From the NCBI RefSeq assembly GCF_943736995.1, contig NZ_CALSFT010000002.1:186001-250000 (forward strand): a stretch of 64,000 bases of DNA. The letters are read 5' to 3'. This DNA comes from Sporosarcina sp. Marseille-Q4943. Lineage in GTDB: Bacteria; Bacillota; Bacilli; Bacillales_A; Planococcaceae. Of this stretch, positions 51,059-59,592 are shown in pieces. Positions within the stretch are counted from its first letter, which is position 1. Each line of letters begins with the position of its first letter. The position numbers and the translations under genes were made by a program. A model generated the notes under the pieces. That model worked only from the letters and a program-made list of their open reading frames with translations. It was not told where the DNA came from and ran no database searches.

Positions 51059-51702
51059 AGATCATCATTGCCGATGATCATGCGGTCGTTCGCAGCGGTT
51101 TCATGTACATATTGAACTTTCAAGATGATATGGAAGTCGTAGCGACCGCCGCGGACGGATTGGAAGCGTATGAAAAAGTTGCAAAGCACCGCCCCGACAT
51201 TCTGCTCATGGATTTGAGCATGCCTCCCGGGGAGAGTGGTTTAATTGCTACAGGGAAGATCAAAGAGGATTTTCCCGAAACGAAAGTCGTCATCCTCACG
51301 ATGTACGATGACGAGGAGTATTTGTTCCATGTATTGAAAAACGGAGCATCCGGTTATGTATTGAAAAACTCCCCGGACGAGGAATTGTTGTCGGCGATTC
51401 GGACGGTCTATGACGGAGGAACGTATATCCACCCTTCCATGGCGACCTCCCTTGTACGACAATTCGTGAAAAAGGATGCCGATGAAGTCGAGACGGATCC
51501 GTATAAAATCTTGTCGCGAAGGGAAATCGAAGTCCTTCCGCTAGTCGCGAAAGGATATGGGAATAAAGAGATTGCTGAAATGCTATATATTTCCGTCAAG
51601 ACGGTCGAAGCGCACAAAGCGAAGATCATGGAAAAGCTGAAATTGAAGAGCAGGCCGGAACTTGTGGAATATGCGTTACGGAAGAAGTTTCTGAACTTCT
51701 AA
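51055..51702 (+). CDS. nreC: NarL-type response regulator NreC
   Basis: 215 residues: receiver domain with [11 protein letters not shown], phospho-acceptor Asp 53 in ILLMDLSMP and Lys near 105, then LuxR-type HTH ([40 protein letters not shown]). Under low oxygen it would be phosphorylated by NreB and activate nitrate/nitrite genes. The following Moco genes fit this regulon. Confidence 0.92.
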   Translation: MKIIIADDHAVVRSGFMYILNFQDDMEVVATAADGLEAYEKVAKHRPDILLMDLSMPPGESGLIATGKIKEDFPETKVVILTMYDDEEYLFHVLKNGASGYVLKNSPDEELLSAIRTVYDGGTYIHPSMATSLVRQFVKKDADEVETDPYKILSRREIEVLPLVAKGYGNKEIAEMLYISVKTVEAHKAKIMEKLKLKSRPELVEYALRKKFLNF

Positions 51703-51782
51703 CATAAGGCGAGGTTTGACGACAGGGATGTATGTAATGTGTTTTGAAGCTAGAAGTGTGAATTTGAAAGGGGCTAATCAGG

Positions 51783-52802
51783 GTGGAAACGAGATATTCG
51801 CGCCAGACGCTTTTCAAGCCGATTGGCGAGGAAGGGCAAGAACGATTGAAAAATGCACACGTCATCGTCATCGGCTGCGGGGCGCTCGGTTCCCCCATTT
51901 CTGAGACGCTTGTCAGGGCGGGGATCGGCAAACTGACAATTGCGGATAGGGATTACGTGGAGATGTCCAATTTGCAGAGGCAGAAACTGTTCACCGAACA
52001 AGACGCGATGGACGGCGTGCCGAAAGTCGTCGCAGCCGAGCGGAGGCTGAAAGAGATCCGGCAAGATTGCGAGATAAGGACAGTGCTCGACCATGTGGAC
52101 GGTCCGTTGCTTGAAGAGCTCGCGGAAGATGCCAATCTTATAATGGATGCAACAGACAACTTTGAAACGAGACTCCTCATGAATGATGTCGCCTGGAAGA
52201 AGGGGATTCCTTGGATCCACGGAGCGTGCGTTGGCAGTTCGGGCACTGTATTTCCGTTCGTCCCAGGTCGGTCGGCTTGTTTCCGTTGTTTGTTGCCGGT
52301 CCTCCCGTCGGTCAATGAAACATGCGATACGGCTGGCATCATTGCACCTGCTGTCCAAATCGTGGCGGCAAGGCAGTCCGCGGAGGCGTTGAAGTGGCTA
52401 ACGGGCAATGAAGACGCGATGATGACGAAGCTATTGCATTTTGACGTTTGGAACAATACCCAGGCGGAAGCAGGCATTTCGCGAATCCAGAACGTAAATT
52501 GTGAAACGTGTGGCGAGGCACCTACATATCCTTCATTGAATCAACCGGAAGGCACCCATTATGCTGTCCTTTGCGGGAGGGAGACCGTCCAAATCGTTCC
52601 GGACAGCGGAAGAACCTTATCAGTCATGGACGGCGTTCAAGTAGCCGAGCGGTTAGGGACGCCATATCGGACGACGCCGTTTTTCGTGGAATTCCATGCG
52701 GAAGGGTATCGCTGTGTTTTATTCCAAAACGGAAGGTTGCTCATTCATGGGTTGAAAGATATGAAGGAAGGCAGGAAACTGTATCATCAATTTTTCGGGT
52801 GA
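51783..52802 (+). CDS. moeB: Molybdopterin-synthase adenylyltransferase (ThiF/MoeB family)
   Basis: 339 residues. Adenylation core VIVIGCGALGSPISETLVRAGIGKLTIADRDYVE (about 27-60), MDATDNFETRLLMND, and two Cys pairs (CFRC, CETC) as structural zinc site. The C-terminal 90 residues differ from a rhodanese and are degenerate. It activates the MoaD C-terminal Gly-Gly. GTG start with a weak GGG site. First gene of the Mo cofactor cluster. ThiF (thiazole) is a possible alternative; neighbours favour MoeB. Confidence 0.88.
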   Translation: METRYSRQTLFKPIGEEGQERLKNAHVIVIGCGALGSPISETLVRAGIGKLTIADRDYVEMSNLQRQKLFTEQDAMDGVPKVVAAERRLKEIRQDCEIRTVLDHVDGPLLEELAEDANLIMDATDNFETRLLMNDVAWKKGIPWIHGACVGSSGTVFPFVPGRSACFRCLLPVLPSVNETCDTAGIIAPAVQIVAARQSAEALKWLTGNEDAMMTKLLHFDVWNNTQAEAGISRIQNVNCETCGEAPTYPSLNQPEGTHYAVLCGRETVQIVPDSGRTLSVMDGVQVAERLGTPYRTTPFFVEFHAEGYRCVLFQNGRLLIHGLKDMKEGRKLYHQFFG

Positions 52803-52817
52803 TAGGGGGTGGATAGG

Positions 52818-53330
52818 TTGTCACATCTAACAGAAGCGGAAAAGAAAAAAACGATTGGGATTGCCGTGTTGACGGTGAGCGATACGCGGGAGAAGGAAAC
52901 GGATAAGAGCGGGGCGACGATCATCCGGATGGCGGAACAAGCTGGCCATCATATTGCTGGATACGAGATTTGTACTGATGAGCGGGAGCAAATCGTGCGG
53001 AACGTGAATCGATGGCTCGGAAATCCGGCTGTCGAGGCGATCATCATAACGGGCGGTTCGGGAATCGGATATAGGGACATCACGATTGAAACCGTAAAGC
53101 CGTATTTCACGAAGACGATCGACGGCTTTGGTGAATTGTTCAGGTTCCTCAGCTATACGGAAGATGTCGGGTCGAAGGCGTTGTTGAGCCGGGCAACTGC
53201 AGGGGCGATTGATGAAAAGGTATTATTCGCATTGCCGGGTTCTTCTAAAGCAGTGGAATTGGCGATGGAAAAACTGATCCTTCCGGAGCTTCATCATATC
53301 GTGCATGAATTGACGAAGCATCGGAAGTGA
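52818..53330 (+). CDS. moaB: Molybdenum cofactor biosynthesis protein MoaB
   Basis: 170 residues: IGIAVLTVSDTR, IITGGSGIGYRDITIETV and ALPGSSKAVELAMEKLILPEL, all of the MoaB/MogA molybdopterin-adenylyl fold. TTG 52818 is chosen with GGGGGTG upstream. The stop lies 15 bases before the first repeat unit of the array at 53343. It adenylates molybdopterin before metal insertion. Confidence 0.9.
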   Translation: MSHLTEAEKKKTIGIAVLTVSDTREKETDKSGATIIRMAEQAGHHIAGYEICTDEREQIVRNVNRWLGNPAVEAIIITGGSGIGYRDITIETVKPYFTKTIDGFGELFRFLSYTEDVGSKALLSRATAGAIDEKVLFALPGSSKAVELAMEKLILPELHHIVHELTKHRK

Positions 53331-53342
53331 TCGGTGAATCGC

Positions 53343-53512
53343 GAGTTCTCATTCAGCGCAAAAAAGTTCTCGTTCTCGAGGTGGGAGTTCTCGTTTAACG
53401 TGGAAGAGTTCTCGTTTTCGCGGTGGGAGTTCTCATTAATTGCGAAAAAGTTCTCGTTCTCTCGGTAGGAGTTCTCGTTCAGCGTCAAAGAGTTCTCATT
53501 CACGCACTGTCC
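53343..53512 (+). repeat. 21-bp period array, GTTCTCGTTC core
   Basis: Eight GTTCTC cores at 53345, 53366, 53387, 53408, 53429, 53450, 53471 and 53492, exactly 21 bp apart, between the 3' ends of moaB (+) and moaC (-). The last unit supplies the moaC stop codon. The word differs from the GTCGGTGATAA arrays; read on the other strand it (AACGAGAACT) resembles the CGAGCAAAACT core at 7.5 kb. Confidence 0.92.
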
Positions 53513-53993
53513 GTTCGAAGTCGCCGTTCTTCCCGCCCGTCTTTTTCAACAGCATCGTCGGGCCGATGACCATCTCTTTGCCGGCCGCTTTGCACATGTC
53601 GTAAATGGTGAGGGCCGCGGCGGAGGCTGCCATCAATGCTTCCATTTCGACGCCGGTAACGCCTTTTGTCTTTACTTCGGCTTCGATGAGCACTTCATAA
53701 TGCTGCTCAGATTCGTCAATTTTCCATTCGAAGCGAACATCTACGCCGGTAAGGGCAAGGGGATGGCACATCGGAATGATGGAAGACGTGTTCTTGGCGG
53801 CCATAATTGCAGCGACTTGGGCGACGGCGAACACATCCCCTTTTTTATTCTTCCCTTCCGTAATTTGCGAGTGGATGGCTTCATTCACGATGATGGAGGA
53901 AGCGGCGATTGCGGTTCTCGTCGTCACCGCCTTGTCGGAAACGTCGACCATCTTGGCACGTCCCTGTTCGTTGAAGTGTGTCAATTCGGACAT
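53496..53993 (-). CDS. moaC: Cyclic pyranopterin monophosphate synthase MoaC
   Basis: 165 residues with family motifs [52 protein letters not shown], and [24 protein letters not shown]. Converts the MoaA product to cPMP. ATG 53993 has AAGGGA upstream. It is on the opposite strand to all its Mo neighbours, divergent from moeA. Its last codon and stop come from the flanking repeat. Confidence 0.95.
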   Translation of the reverse strand: MSELTHFNEQGRAKMVDVSDKAVTTRTAIAASSIIVNEAIHSQITEGKNKKGDVFAVAQVAAIMAAKNTSSIIPMCHPLALTGVDVRFEWKIDESEQHYEVLIEAEVKTKGVTGVEMEALMAASAAALTIYDMCKAAGKEMVIGPTMLLKKTGGKNGDFERTVRE

Positions 53994-54055
53994 AGGATTC
54001 ATTCCCTTCAAACATAGTACATTTTAGTATATCAGAAGATAGGAGAGTGTTCGCA

Positions 54056-55312
54056 ATGGTGGAAATGAGAAAACCGATCCCTGTCGCAGAGGCGGTCCGG
54101 TTCGTGATGGACCATGCCACGCCGATCGGGACGGAAATGGTCAGCTTAGAGGTTGCTTACGGAAGAGTGTTGGCTGAACCGATCATCGCAAAGCACGATG
54201 TACCGCCTTTTGATCGATCGCCTTATGACGGATTCGCGATACGGTCGCTCGATTCTGCAGGTGCAGCGGGCGACAACCGGATTTCTTTCTCAGTCGTCGG
54301 GGAAATCGGTGCGGGTCATGTCGGAGAGAAGCCGATCGGTGAAAAGGAAGCATATCGGATTATGACAGGCGCGCAAATTCCGGAAAACGCGGATGCGGTC
54401 GTCATGCTCGAACAGACGGTCGAAACGGACGGCGGCTTCACGTTGCGCAAGTCCTTTGAAGCGGGAGAGAACATTTCATACAAAGGCGAGGACGCGAAGG
54501 AAGGGGAACTGCTTATCGAAGCGGGCTCACTCATCCACCCAGGAACCATCGCTTTGCTCGCAACATTCGGCTATGCGGAAGTGAAGGTCGCAAAACGGCC
54601 AGTTGCCGGGATTTTATCGACGGGTACGGAGTTGCTCGATGTGGCGGATGAACTCGTACCGGGCAAAATCCGAAATTCGAACGGCCCGATGATTCGCGCG
54701 CAATTGAAGCGGATGGGCATTGACTATAAGTCATACGGCATGGCGGCGGACGATCTGGATGCTTGCACATCAATTGTTGAAAAGGCGATTGAAGAGACAG
54801 ATCTCCTTATTACTACGGGCGGCGTATCCGTTGGGGATTATGATTATTTGCCTGCGATTTACGAGCGGCTCGGCGCGAAGGTTTTATTCAACAAAGTGGC
54901 GATGCGCCCCGGCAGTGTGACGACTGTTGCGGTTCTCGGAGACAAGTTCTTATTCGGTCTTTCCGGCAATCCTTCCGCCTGCTTCACAGGGTTCGAACTG
55001 TTTACAAGACCCGCAATCCTTGCGATGATGGGGGGAAAAGCCCCTTATATGCCGCACATGACCGCAAAACTCGGCGAAGATTTCACGAAGCCGAATCCGT
55101 TCACACGTTTCATCCGCGCGACGTGGAAGTTGACGACGGACGGGGTAATCGCCGTGCCTGCAGGATTCAATAAATCGAATGCGGTATCGTCGATCGCACG
55201 CGGGAATTGCCTAATCGTCTTGCCGAGCGGGACGAGGGGTTACGTCGAGGGTGATAAAGTCGATATCCTGTTAGTCGGCAGTGAGCAAGGCGTCAGCGAG
55301 TGGACGTTGTGA
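54056..55312 (+). CDS. moeA: Molybdopterin molybdenumtransferase MoeA
   Basis: 418 residues. Four-domain MoeA: PVAEAVRFVMD start, FDRSPYDGFAIRS, GADQVxxIMTGAQIPENADAVVMLEQ-type block (seen as YRIMTGAQIPENADAVVMLE), STGTELLD, TTGGVSVGDYDY, LSGNPSACFTGFELFTRP. Inserts molybdenum into adenylated molybdopterin. ATG 54056 has AGGAG 9 bases upstream. Overlaps mobB. Confidence 0.95.
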   Translation: MVEMRKPIPVAEAVRFVMDHATPIGTEMVSLEVAYGRVLAEPIIAKHDVPPFDRSPYDGFAIRSLDSAGAAGDNRISFSVVGEIGAGHVGEKPIGEKEAYRIMTGAQIPENADAVVMLEQTVETDGGFTLRKSFEAGENISYKGEDAKEGELLIEAGSLIHPGTIALLATFGYAEVKVAKRPVAGILSTGTELLDVADELVPGKIRNSNGPMIRAQLKRMGIDYKSYGMAADDLDACTSIVEKAIEETDLLITTGGVSVGDYDYLPAIYERLGAKVLFNKVAMRPGSVTTVAVLGDKFLFGLSGNPSACFTGFELFTRPAILAMMGGKAPYMPHMTAKLGEDFTKPNPFTRFIRATWKLTTDGVIAVPAGFNKSNAVSSIARGNCLIVLPSGTRGYVEGDKVDILLVGSEQGVSEWTL

Positions 55313-55821
55313 AGACATTGCATGTCGTCGGCTATAAAAATAGCGGCAAGACAACGTTGGTTTCGAGATGGGTCCGTTTATTGAAAGAAAACAATCTGTC
55401 GGTTGCTGTGCTGAAGCATCATGGGCATGGCGGGAAGCCGGACTTGGGCGAATCCTCGACAGATACGTCGCAATTTTTGGTAAATGGTGCGGATACAACG
55501 CTCGTTGCGGGCGGCGGAGCGGTTCAATTCATTTGGAATGAAGAGCCGGAGTTCGCTAGACTGAAAGAAATGGCATCGATCGGCAATCCGGATGTGTTGT
55601 TGATTGAAGGGTATAAAGGTGAGACAGGGGATAAAGTCGTTTTGCTAAGAAACTTGGAAGACTGGGACACATTGTGTCAATTGGGAGGTAGGCTGCTCGT
55701 CATCGGGTGTCCTGAAATTGAGACGAATTGCTGTCATATTCATTCCCGTGAGGAAGAAGAGCGGATAGACGAATGGTTTTTGCACTGGATTGGAAAGGGA
55801 GATGGCGATGAAACAATATGA
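55300..55821 (+). CDS. mobB: Molybdopterin-guanine dinucleotide biosynthesis adaptor MobB
   Basis: 173 residues with the P-loop GYKNSGKTTLVSRWVRLL, LKHHGHGGKPD and LIEGYKGE motifs. A GTP-binding helper for Mo-bis-guanine-dinucleotide formation with MobA. GTG 55300 or GTG 55309 may be the start; both overlap moeA. The 3' end overlaps moaE. Confidence 0.92.
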   Translation: MDVVKTLHVVGYKNSGKTTLVSRWVRLLKENNLSVAVLKHHGHGGKPDLGESSTDTSQFLVNGADTTLVAGGGAVQFIWNEEPEFARLKEMASIGNPDVLLIEGYKGETGDKVVLLRNLEDWDTLCQLGGRLLVIGCPEIETNCCHIHSREEEERIDEWFLHWIGKGDGDETI

Positions 55822-56254
55822 AATCGTTGAAACACCGATAGAGGTTCAAAAATATATGGATTATGTGCTTCATCCCTCAGCCGGCGCTGTTACGGTTTTC
55901 ACGGGCAATGTGCGGGAGTGGACGAATGGAGTGAAGACTCTCTATCTCTCCTACGAAGCGTACGTCCCGATGGCGGAAAAGAAGATGGCGGAAATCGGAG
56001 CGGAGATGAAAGCGAAGTGGCCGGGGATCCGCGTCGCGATGGCTCACCGGATCGGGGAGCTGCAAATTTCGGATATTGCCGTCGTCATAGCGGTCTCTTC
56101 GCCGCACCGGAAAGCGGCTTACGAGGCGAATGAATACGCCATCGACCGTATTAAAGAAGTCGTGCCCATCTGGAAGAAGGAAATTTGGGAAGACGGGGAA
56201 GAGTGGATCGGTGCTCAGAAGAAATATCCTGCAAAGGGGGTTGAACAGACATGA
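55808..56254 (+). CDS. moaE: Molybdopterin synthase large subunit MoaE
   Basis: 148 residues: GAVTVFTGNVREWTNGVKTLYLSYEAYVPMA, MAHRIGELQISDIAVVIAVSSPHRKAAYEA and VPIWKKEIWEDGEEWIG with the catalytic Lys. ATG 55808 has GGGAG upstream. Works with MoaD to place dithiolene sulfur on cPMP. Overlaps moaD by 4 bases. Confidence 0.95.
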   Translation: MKQYEIVETPIEVQKYMDYVLHPSAGAVTVFTGNVREWTNGVKTLYLSYEAYVPMAEKKMAEIGAEMKAKWPGIRVAMAHRIGELQISDIAVVIAVSSPHRKAAYEANEYAIDRIKEVVPIWKKEIWEDGEEWIGAQKKYPAKGVEQT

Positions 56255-56484
56255 TCAAAGTGAATTATTTTGCGAGATTGCGTGAGTTGACTGGAAAAGG
56301 GGAAGAGACGCTTAACCGCGATTCGATGACGGTCGCTGAACTGCTTGATTGGGCAGAGGAATCGTACCCGGGATTCGGTGCGGACAATGTGCAAGTGGCG
56401 GTGAATGAAGAGTACGCGTTGAAAGACGACGTCATCAAGTCGGGTGATGTGTGTGCTTTCATTCCTCCAGTGAGCGGTGGCTGA
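56251..56484 (+). CDS. moaD: Molybdopterin synthase small subunit MoaD
   Basis: 77 residues, ubiquitin-like sulfur carrier ending in SGG. Contains VNYFARLRELTGKGEE and NEEYALKDDVIKSGDVCAFIPPVSGG. The C-terminal Gly is adenylated by MoeB and thiocarboxylated. Start overlaps the moaE stop, and its stop abuts the mobA ATG. Confidence 0.93.
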   Translation: MIKVNYFARLRELTGKGEETLNRDSMTVAELLDWAEESYPGFGADNVQVAVNEEYALKDDVIKSGDVCAFIPPVSGG

Positions 56485-57056
56485 TGAAGACGGCAGGGAT
56501 TGTACTTGCTGGCGGATTATCGAGCCGATTCGGTTCCCCGAAGGCGTTTGCCGAATGGGAAGGGCGCCTTTTCTATCAATGGTCGCTTGCAGCTTTATCG
56601 CCATACTGCGAAGAAATCGTCATCGTGACGCGTCCCGAATTGGTTGGACGGTTTCCAGGGGATTTGCAAGTGACGACTGATGTGGAGACGTTTGCAGGGC
56701 AAGGGCCGATTGCAGGGATTTTGTCCGGAATGGAAAAATTACGCGCCAATCGCTATATCGTCCTTCCTTGTGATATGCCCTTTATGACAGCCGATGTTGT
56801 AGGGCGTTTGCTCGAATGCCATAGTTCGGGGGTGACCGCTGTCGTTTTGGACGGGAAATACCATCCGCTCGTCTCGGTGTGGGATGGGATTACGTGCCCG
56901 GATTTGAAAAAAGCGCTTGAGAACGGCAAGCGGCGGGTCATGGATGTTCAGGAGAAACATGGCGTTCGGTGGATTGAAGGGGAATTGCTGACGGAAGATG
57001 ACGCCCATCGGATATTCATGAATGCGAATACTCCGGATATCCTGGAAAGGAGTTGA
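56484..57056 (+). CDS. mobA: Molybdenum cofactor guanylyltransferase MobA
   Basis: 190 residues: [21 protein letters not shown] (nucleotide-binding), [24 protein letters not shown] and an HPLVSVW segment. Links GMP to molybdopterin. ATG 56484 follows moaD directly. Combined with mobB it implies the bis-MGD cofactor used by nitrate reductase. Confidence 0.93.
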   Translation: MKTAGIVLAGGLSSRFGSPKAFAEWEGRLFYQWSLAALSPYCEEIVIVTRPELVGRFPGDLQVTTDVETFAGQGPIAGILSGMEKLRANRYIVLPCDMPFMTADVVGRLLECHSSGVTAVVLDGKYHPLVSVWDGITCPDLKKALENGKRRVMDVQEKHGVRWIEGELLTEDDAHRIFMNANTPDILERS

Positions 57057-57061
57057 CGAAG

Positions 57062-58072
57062 GTGAATCCGATTGTAGATAAATTAGGCCGCCCGATCCGG
57101 GATTTGCGGATTTCGGTGACGGATCGCTGTAATTTCCGTTGTACGTATTGCATGCCGAAGGAGGTTTTCGGCGATGACTATGTGTTTTTGCCGAAAAAAG
57201 AGCTTCTATCGTTTGAAGAGATGGAGCGGTTTGCGAAGCTGTTTGCGTCTTTCGGCGTGAAAAAGCTTCGTCTGACGGGCGGCGAGCCGCTCATGCGCAG
57301 AGGCCTTCCAGATTTGATTGCGAAGCTGACGAAGATTGAAAGGATCGAGGATATCGGACTAACGACGAACGGCGTGCTGCTCGGGCAATATGCACAGCCG
57401 CTGTACGATGCGGGTCTCCGTCGCCTCAACATGAGCCTCGATGCGCTCGATCCCGTCATTTTTGGTGAAATGAACGGACGCGGAATCAAACCCGATCTCA
57501 TCCTTTCCAATATCGACCGGGCAAAGGACATCGGCTTTACGATTAAAGTGAATATGGTCGTGAAAAAAGGCGTCAATGAAAGCGAAATCCTTCCGATGGC
57601 GGCGTATTTCAAGGAGCGAGGCATTACATTGCGTTTCATCGAGTTCATGGACGTCGGCAATGACAACGGCTGGAGCTTCGACAGTGTTGTCACGAAGAAG
57701 GAAATCTATGAAATGCTGCGTAAGGAATACGAGTTGGAGCCGACCGAAGAGGACTATTACGGCGAAGTGGCGAAGCGGTACCGTTATGCGGACACTGATG
57801 CGGAAGTCGGTTTCATCACATCGGTTTCGGAATCGTTCTGCTCGACTTGTACGCGCGCGAGACTGTCGTCGGATGGCAAGCTGTATACATGCTTGTTCGC
57901 TTCATCCGGATTCGATTTACGGGAGTTGATCCGCAGCGGCATGTCGGATGAAGAGCTGCGGGACGCAATCGTCGGCGTGTGGGAACGTAGGGCGGACCGC
58001 TATTCCGACGAGCGGACGGAACAGACGGTGAAAAACAGGAAGAAGATCGATATGAGTTATATTGGTGGATGA
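57062..58072 (+). CDS. moaA: GTP 3',8-cyclase MoaA (radical SAM)
   Basis: 336 residues. N-terminal radical SAM motif CNFRCTYC (about 21-28), [11 protein letters not shown], and the second cluster as [21 protein letters not shown] with the C-terminal GG tail (DMSYIGG). GTG 57062 is chosen because AAAGGAG lies 9 bases upstream; TTG 57053 overlaps that site. Last gene of the cluster, followed by a terminator. Confidence 0.95.
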   Translation: MNPIVDKLGRPIRDLRISVTDRCNFRCTYCMPKEVFGDDYVFLPKKELLSFEEMERFAKLFASFGVKKLRLTGGEPLMRRGLPDLIAKLTKIERIEDIGLTTNGVLLGQYAQPLYDAGLRRLNMSLDALDPVIFGEMNGRGIKPDLILSNIDRAKDIGFTIKVNMVVKKGVNESEILPMAAYFKERGITLRFIEFMDVGNDNGWSFDSVVTKKEIYEMLRKEYELEPTEEDYYGEVAKRYRYADTDAEVGFITSVSESFCSTCTRARLSSDGKLYTCLFASSGFDLRELIRSGMSDEELRDAIVGVWERRADRYSDERTEQTVKNRKKIDMSYIGG

Positions 58073-58080
58073 ATGAAGTT

Positions 58081-58117
58081 ACGCCCTGTCGCCTATTTGG
58101 CTTGCAGGGTGTTTTTT
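58081..58117 (+). terminator. Terminator after moaA
   Basis: ACGCCCTG pairs with CAGGGTGT (one wobble) across a 16-base loop, followed by TTTTTTG. Confidence 0.85.
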
Positions 58118-58144
58118 GTTGTTGTAGGTGAGGGTCTTTAGTCA

Positions 58145-58262
58145 CGAAATGACCATATATCTCGGGAAATGATCAATATAAATGGGGAAATAATCGATAT
58201 GTCCGCCTAATTAATCGATAAATGTCGGGAAATGATTGATATACACCGGGAAATAAGTGGTA
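58145..58262 (+). repeat. 21-bp period array, GGGAAATGATCGATAT core
   Basis: GAAATGA-like cores at 58146, 58166, 58187, 58208, 58229 and 58250; steps 20 then 21. It begins 28 bp after the moaA terminator. Weaker ATCGATAA echoes continue toward 58360. The remaining gap to the dehydrogenase gene holds only a possible TAAAAT -10 box near 58399. Confidence 0.85.
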
Positions 58263-58436
58263 ACTTTCCAAGACGATGATATCGCGTTGCCAATGACGCT
58301 GAGAGCAAGAGTGGCTTAGTCCAAGGTCATGAATGAACGATAACTCCGCTCAACTGATCGATAACTTTTTGCAAGGTGGAAATGAACCGACTGAATTGTG
58401 CTAAAATAGATAAAAAGAGAAACGGGAGGGGCTGGA

Positions 58437-59399
58437 ATGAAACCGAGTGTGTTTATTACGAGAAAACTGCCGGATGAAGTAGTTGCGCCGCTTAAAGAAA
58501 AGTTTACTGTCCGGATGTGGGATTCGGAAGAGGTGGCGGTGACAAAAGCGGTTTTGAGGGAAGAAATTGCGCAAGTCGACGCGCTTTGGACGATGCTATC
58601 CGATGTGATTGACAGGGACATGCTGGAAAGTGCGACGAATTTGAAAGTGATTTCGAATATGGCGGTCGGCTTCAACAATATCGATACGGAAGCGGCGAAG
58701 GAGAAAGGCATCATCGTGACGAATACGCCCGATGTGCTGACGGAAACGACGGCGGATCTCGCGTTCGGACTACTACTTGCGACAGCGCGCCAGTTCAACT
58801 CCGCTGAAAAGGAGTTACGTCAAGGTGGCTGGCTGTCGTGGACGCCGATGGGGTTCACCGGAATGGATGTGCACGGGACGACGATCGGCATCATCGGTAT
58901 GGGCCGGATCGGTGAGGCGGTGGCGCGCAGGGCGAATGGGTTTAACATGGATGTGCTCTACCATAACCGCAACCGGAAACTCGATGTGGAAAAAGATTAC
59001 CGAGCCGAATTCGTTGAACTGGACGACCTCTTGAAACGCTCCGACCATGTGGTCATCCTCGCCCCGTTCACGGAAGAGACAAAAGGGATGATCGGTGAAC
59101 GGGAGCTGTCGCTCATGAAGAAAACGGCGACCCTCATCAGCGTGTCACGCGGAGGCATCGTCGATGAAGTGGCTTTATATGACGCGTTGAAAAATGAAAA
59201 AATCTTTGCGGCCGGACTCGACGTTTATGAAACGGAACCGGTTCCGATCCGCCATCCATTGCTCACGTTGCCAAACGTCACAGCGGTTCCGCATATCGGC
59301 AGCGCAAGCATGCGGACGAGGAAGGCGATGATGGCATTGAACGCACAGGCGATCTTTGATGTTTTGGAGGGAAATGAACCGAAGAACCGGGTAAATTGA
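58437..59399 (+). CDS. D-2-hydroxyacid dehydrogenase (glyoxylate/hydroxypyruvate reductase-like)
   Basis: 320 residues. NAD-binding GIIGMGRIGEAVARRANGF (about 148-165), catalytic Arg in ISVSRGGIVDEVAL, Glu in LDVYETEPVP, His in VPHIGSASMRT. Closest by eye to the YvcT/GyaR group that reduces glyoxylate, hydroxypyruvate or 2-ketogluconate. GGGAGGGG precedes the ATG. Single gene with its own promoter region. Confidence 0.88.
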   Translation: MKPSVFITRKLPDEVVAPLKEKFTVRMWDSEEVAVTKAVLREEIAQVDALWTMLSDVIDRDMLESATNLKVISNMAVGFNNIDTEAAKEKGIIVTNTPDVLTETTADLAFGLLLATARQFNSAEKELRQGGWLSWTPMGFTGMDVHGTTIGIIGMGRIGEAVARRANGFNMDVLYHNRNRKLDVEKDYRAEFVELDDLLKRSDHVVILAPFTEETKGMIGERELSLMKKTATLISVSRGGIVDEVALYDALKNEKIFAAGLDVYETEPVPIRHPLLTLPNVTAVPHIGSASMRTRKAMMALNAQAIFDVLEGNEPKNRVN

Positions 59400-59592
59400 A
59401 TAAAGTTCTGCAAGGTAGCTCGTTCCTGCCAACCATCCGTTACGTATATGCATTCCCGTCACAATCTTTTTGTAATGGTCATAAGTAGTTGTCCCTAACA
59501 ATAGATTGTACTAGCTGATAATAAGGGAAATACCTTCGTTTTGAGCTACTCGGAACGAAGTGCAAATAGAAACGGAATGGAGGAAAGGGAGA

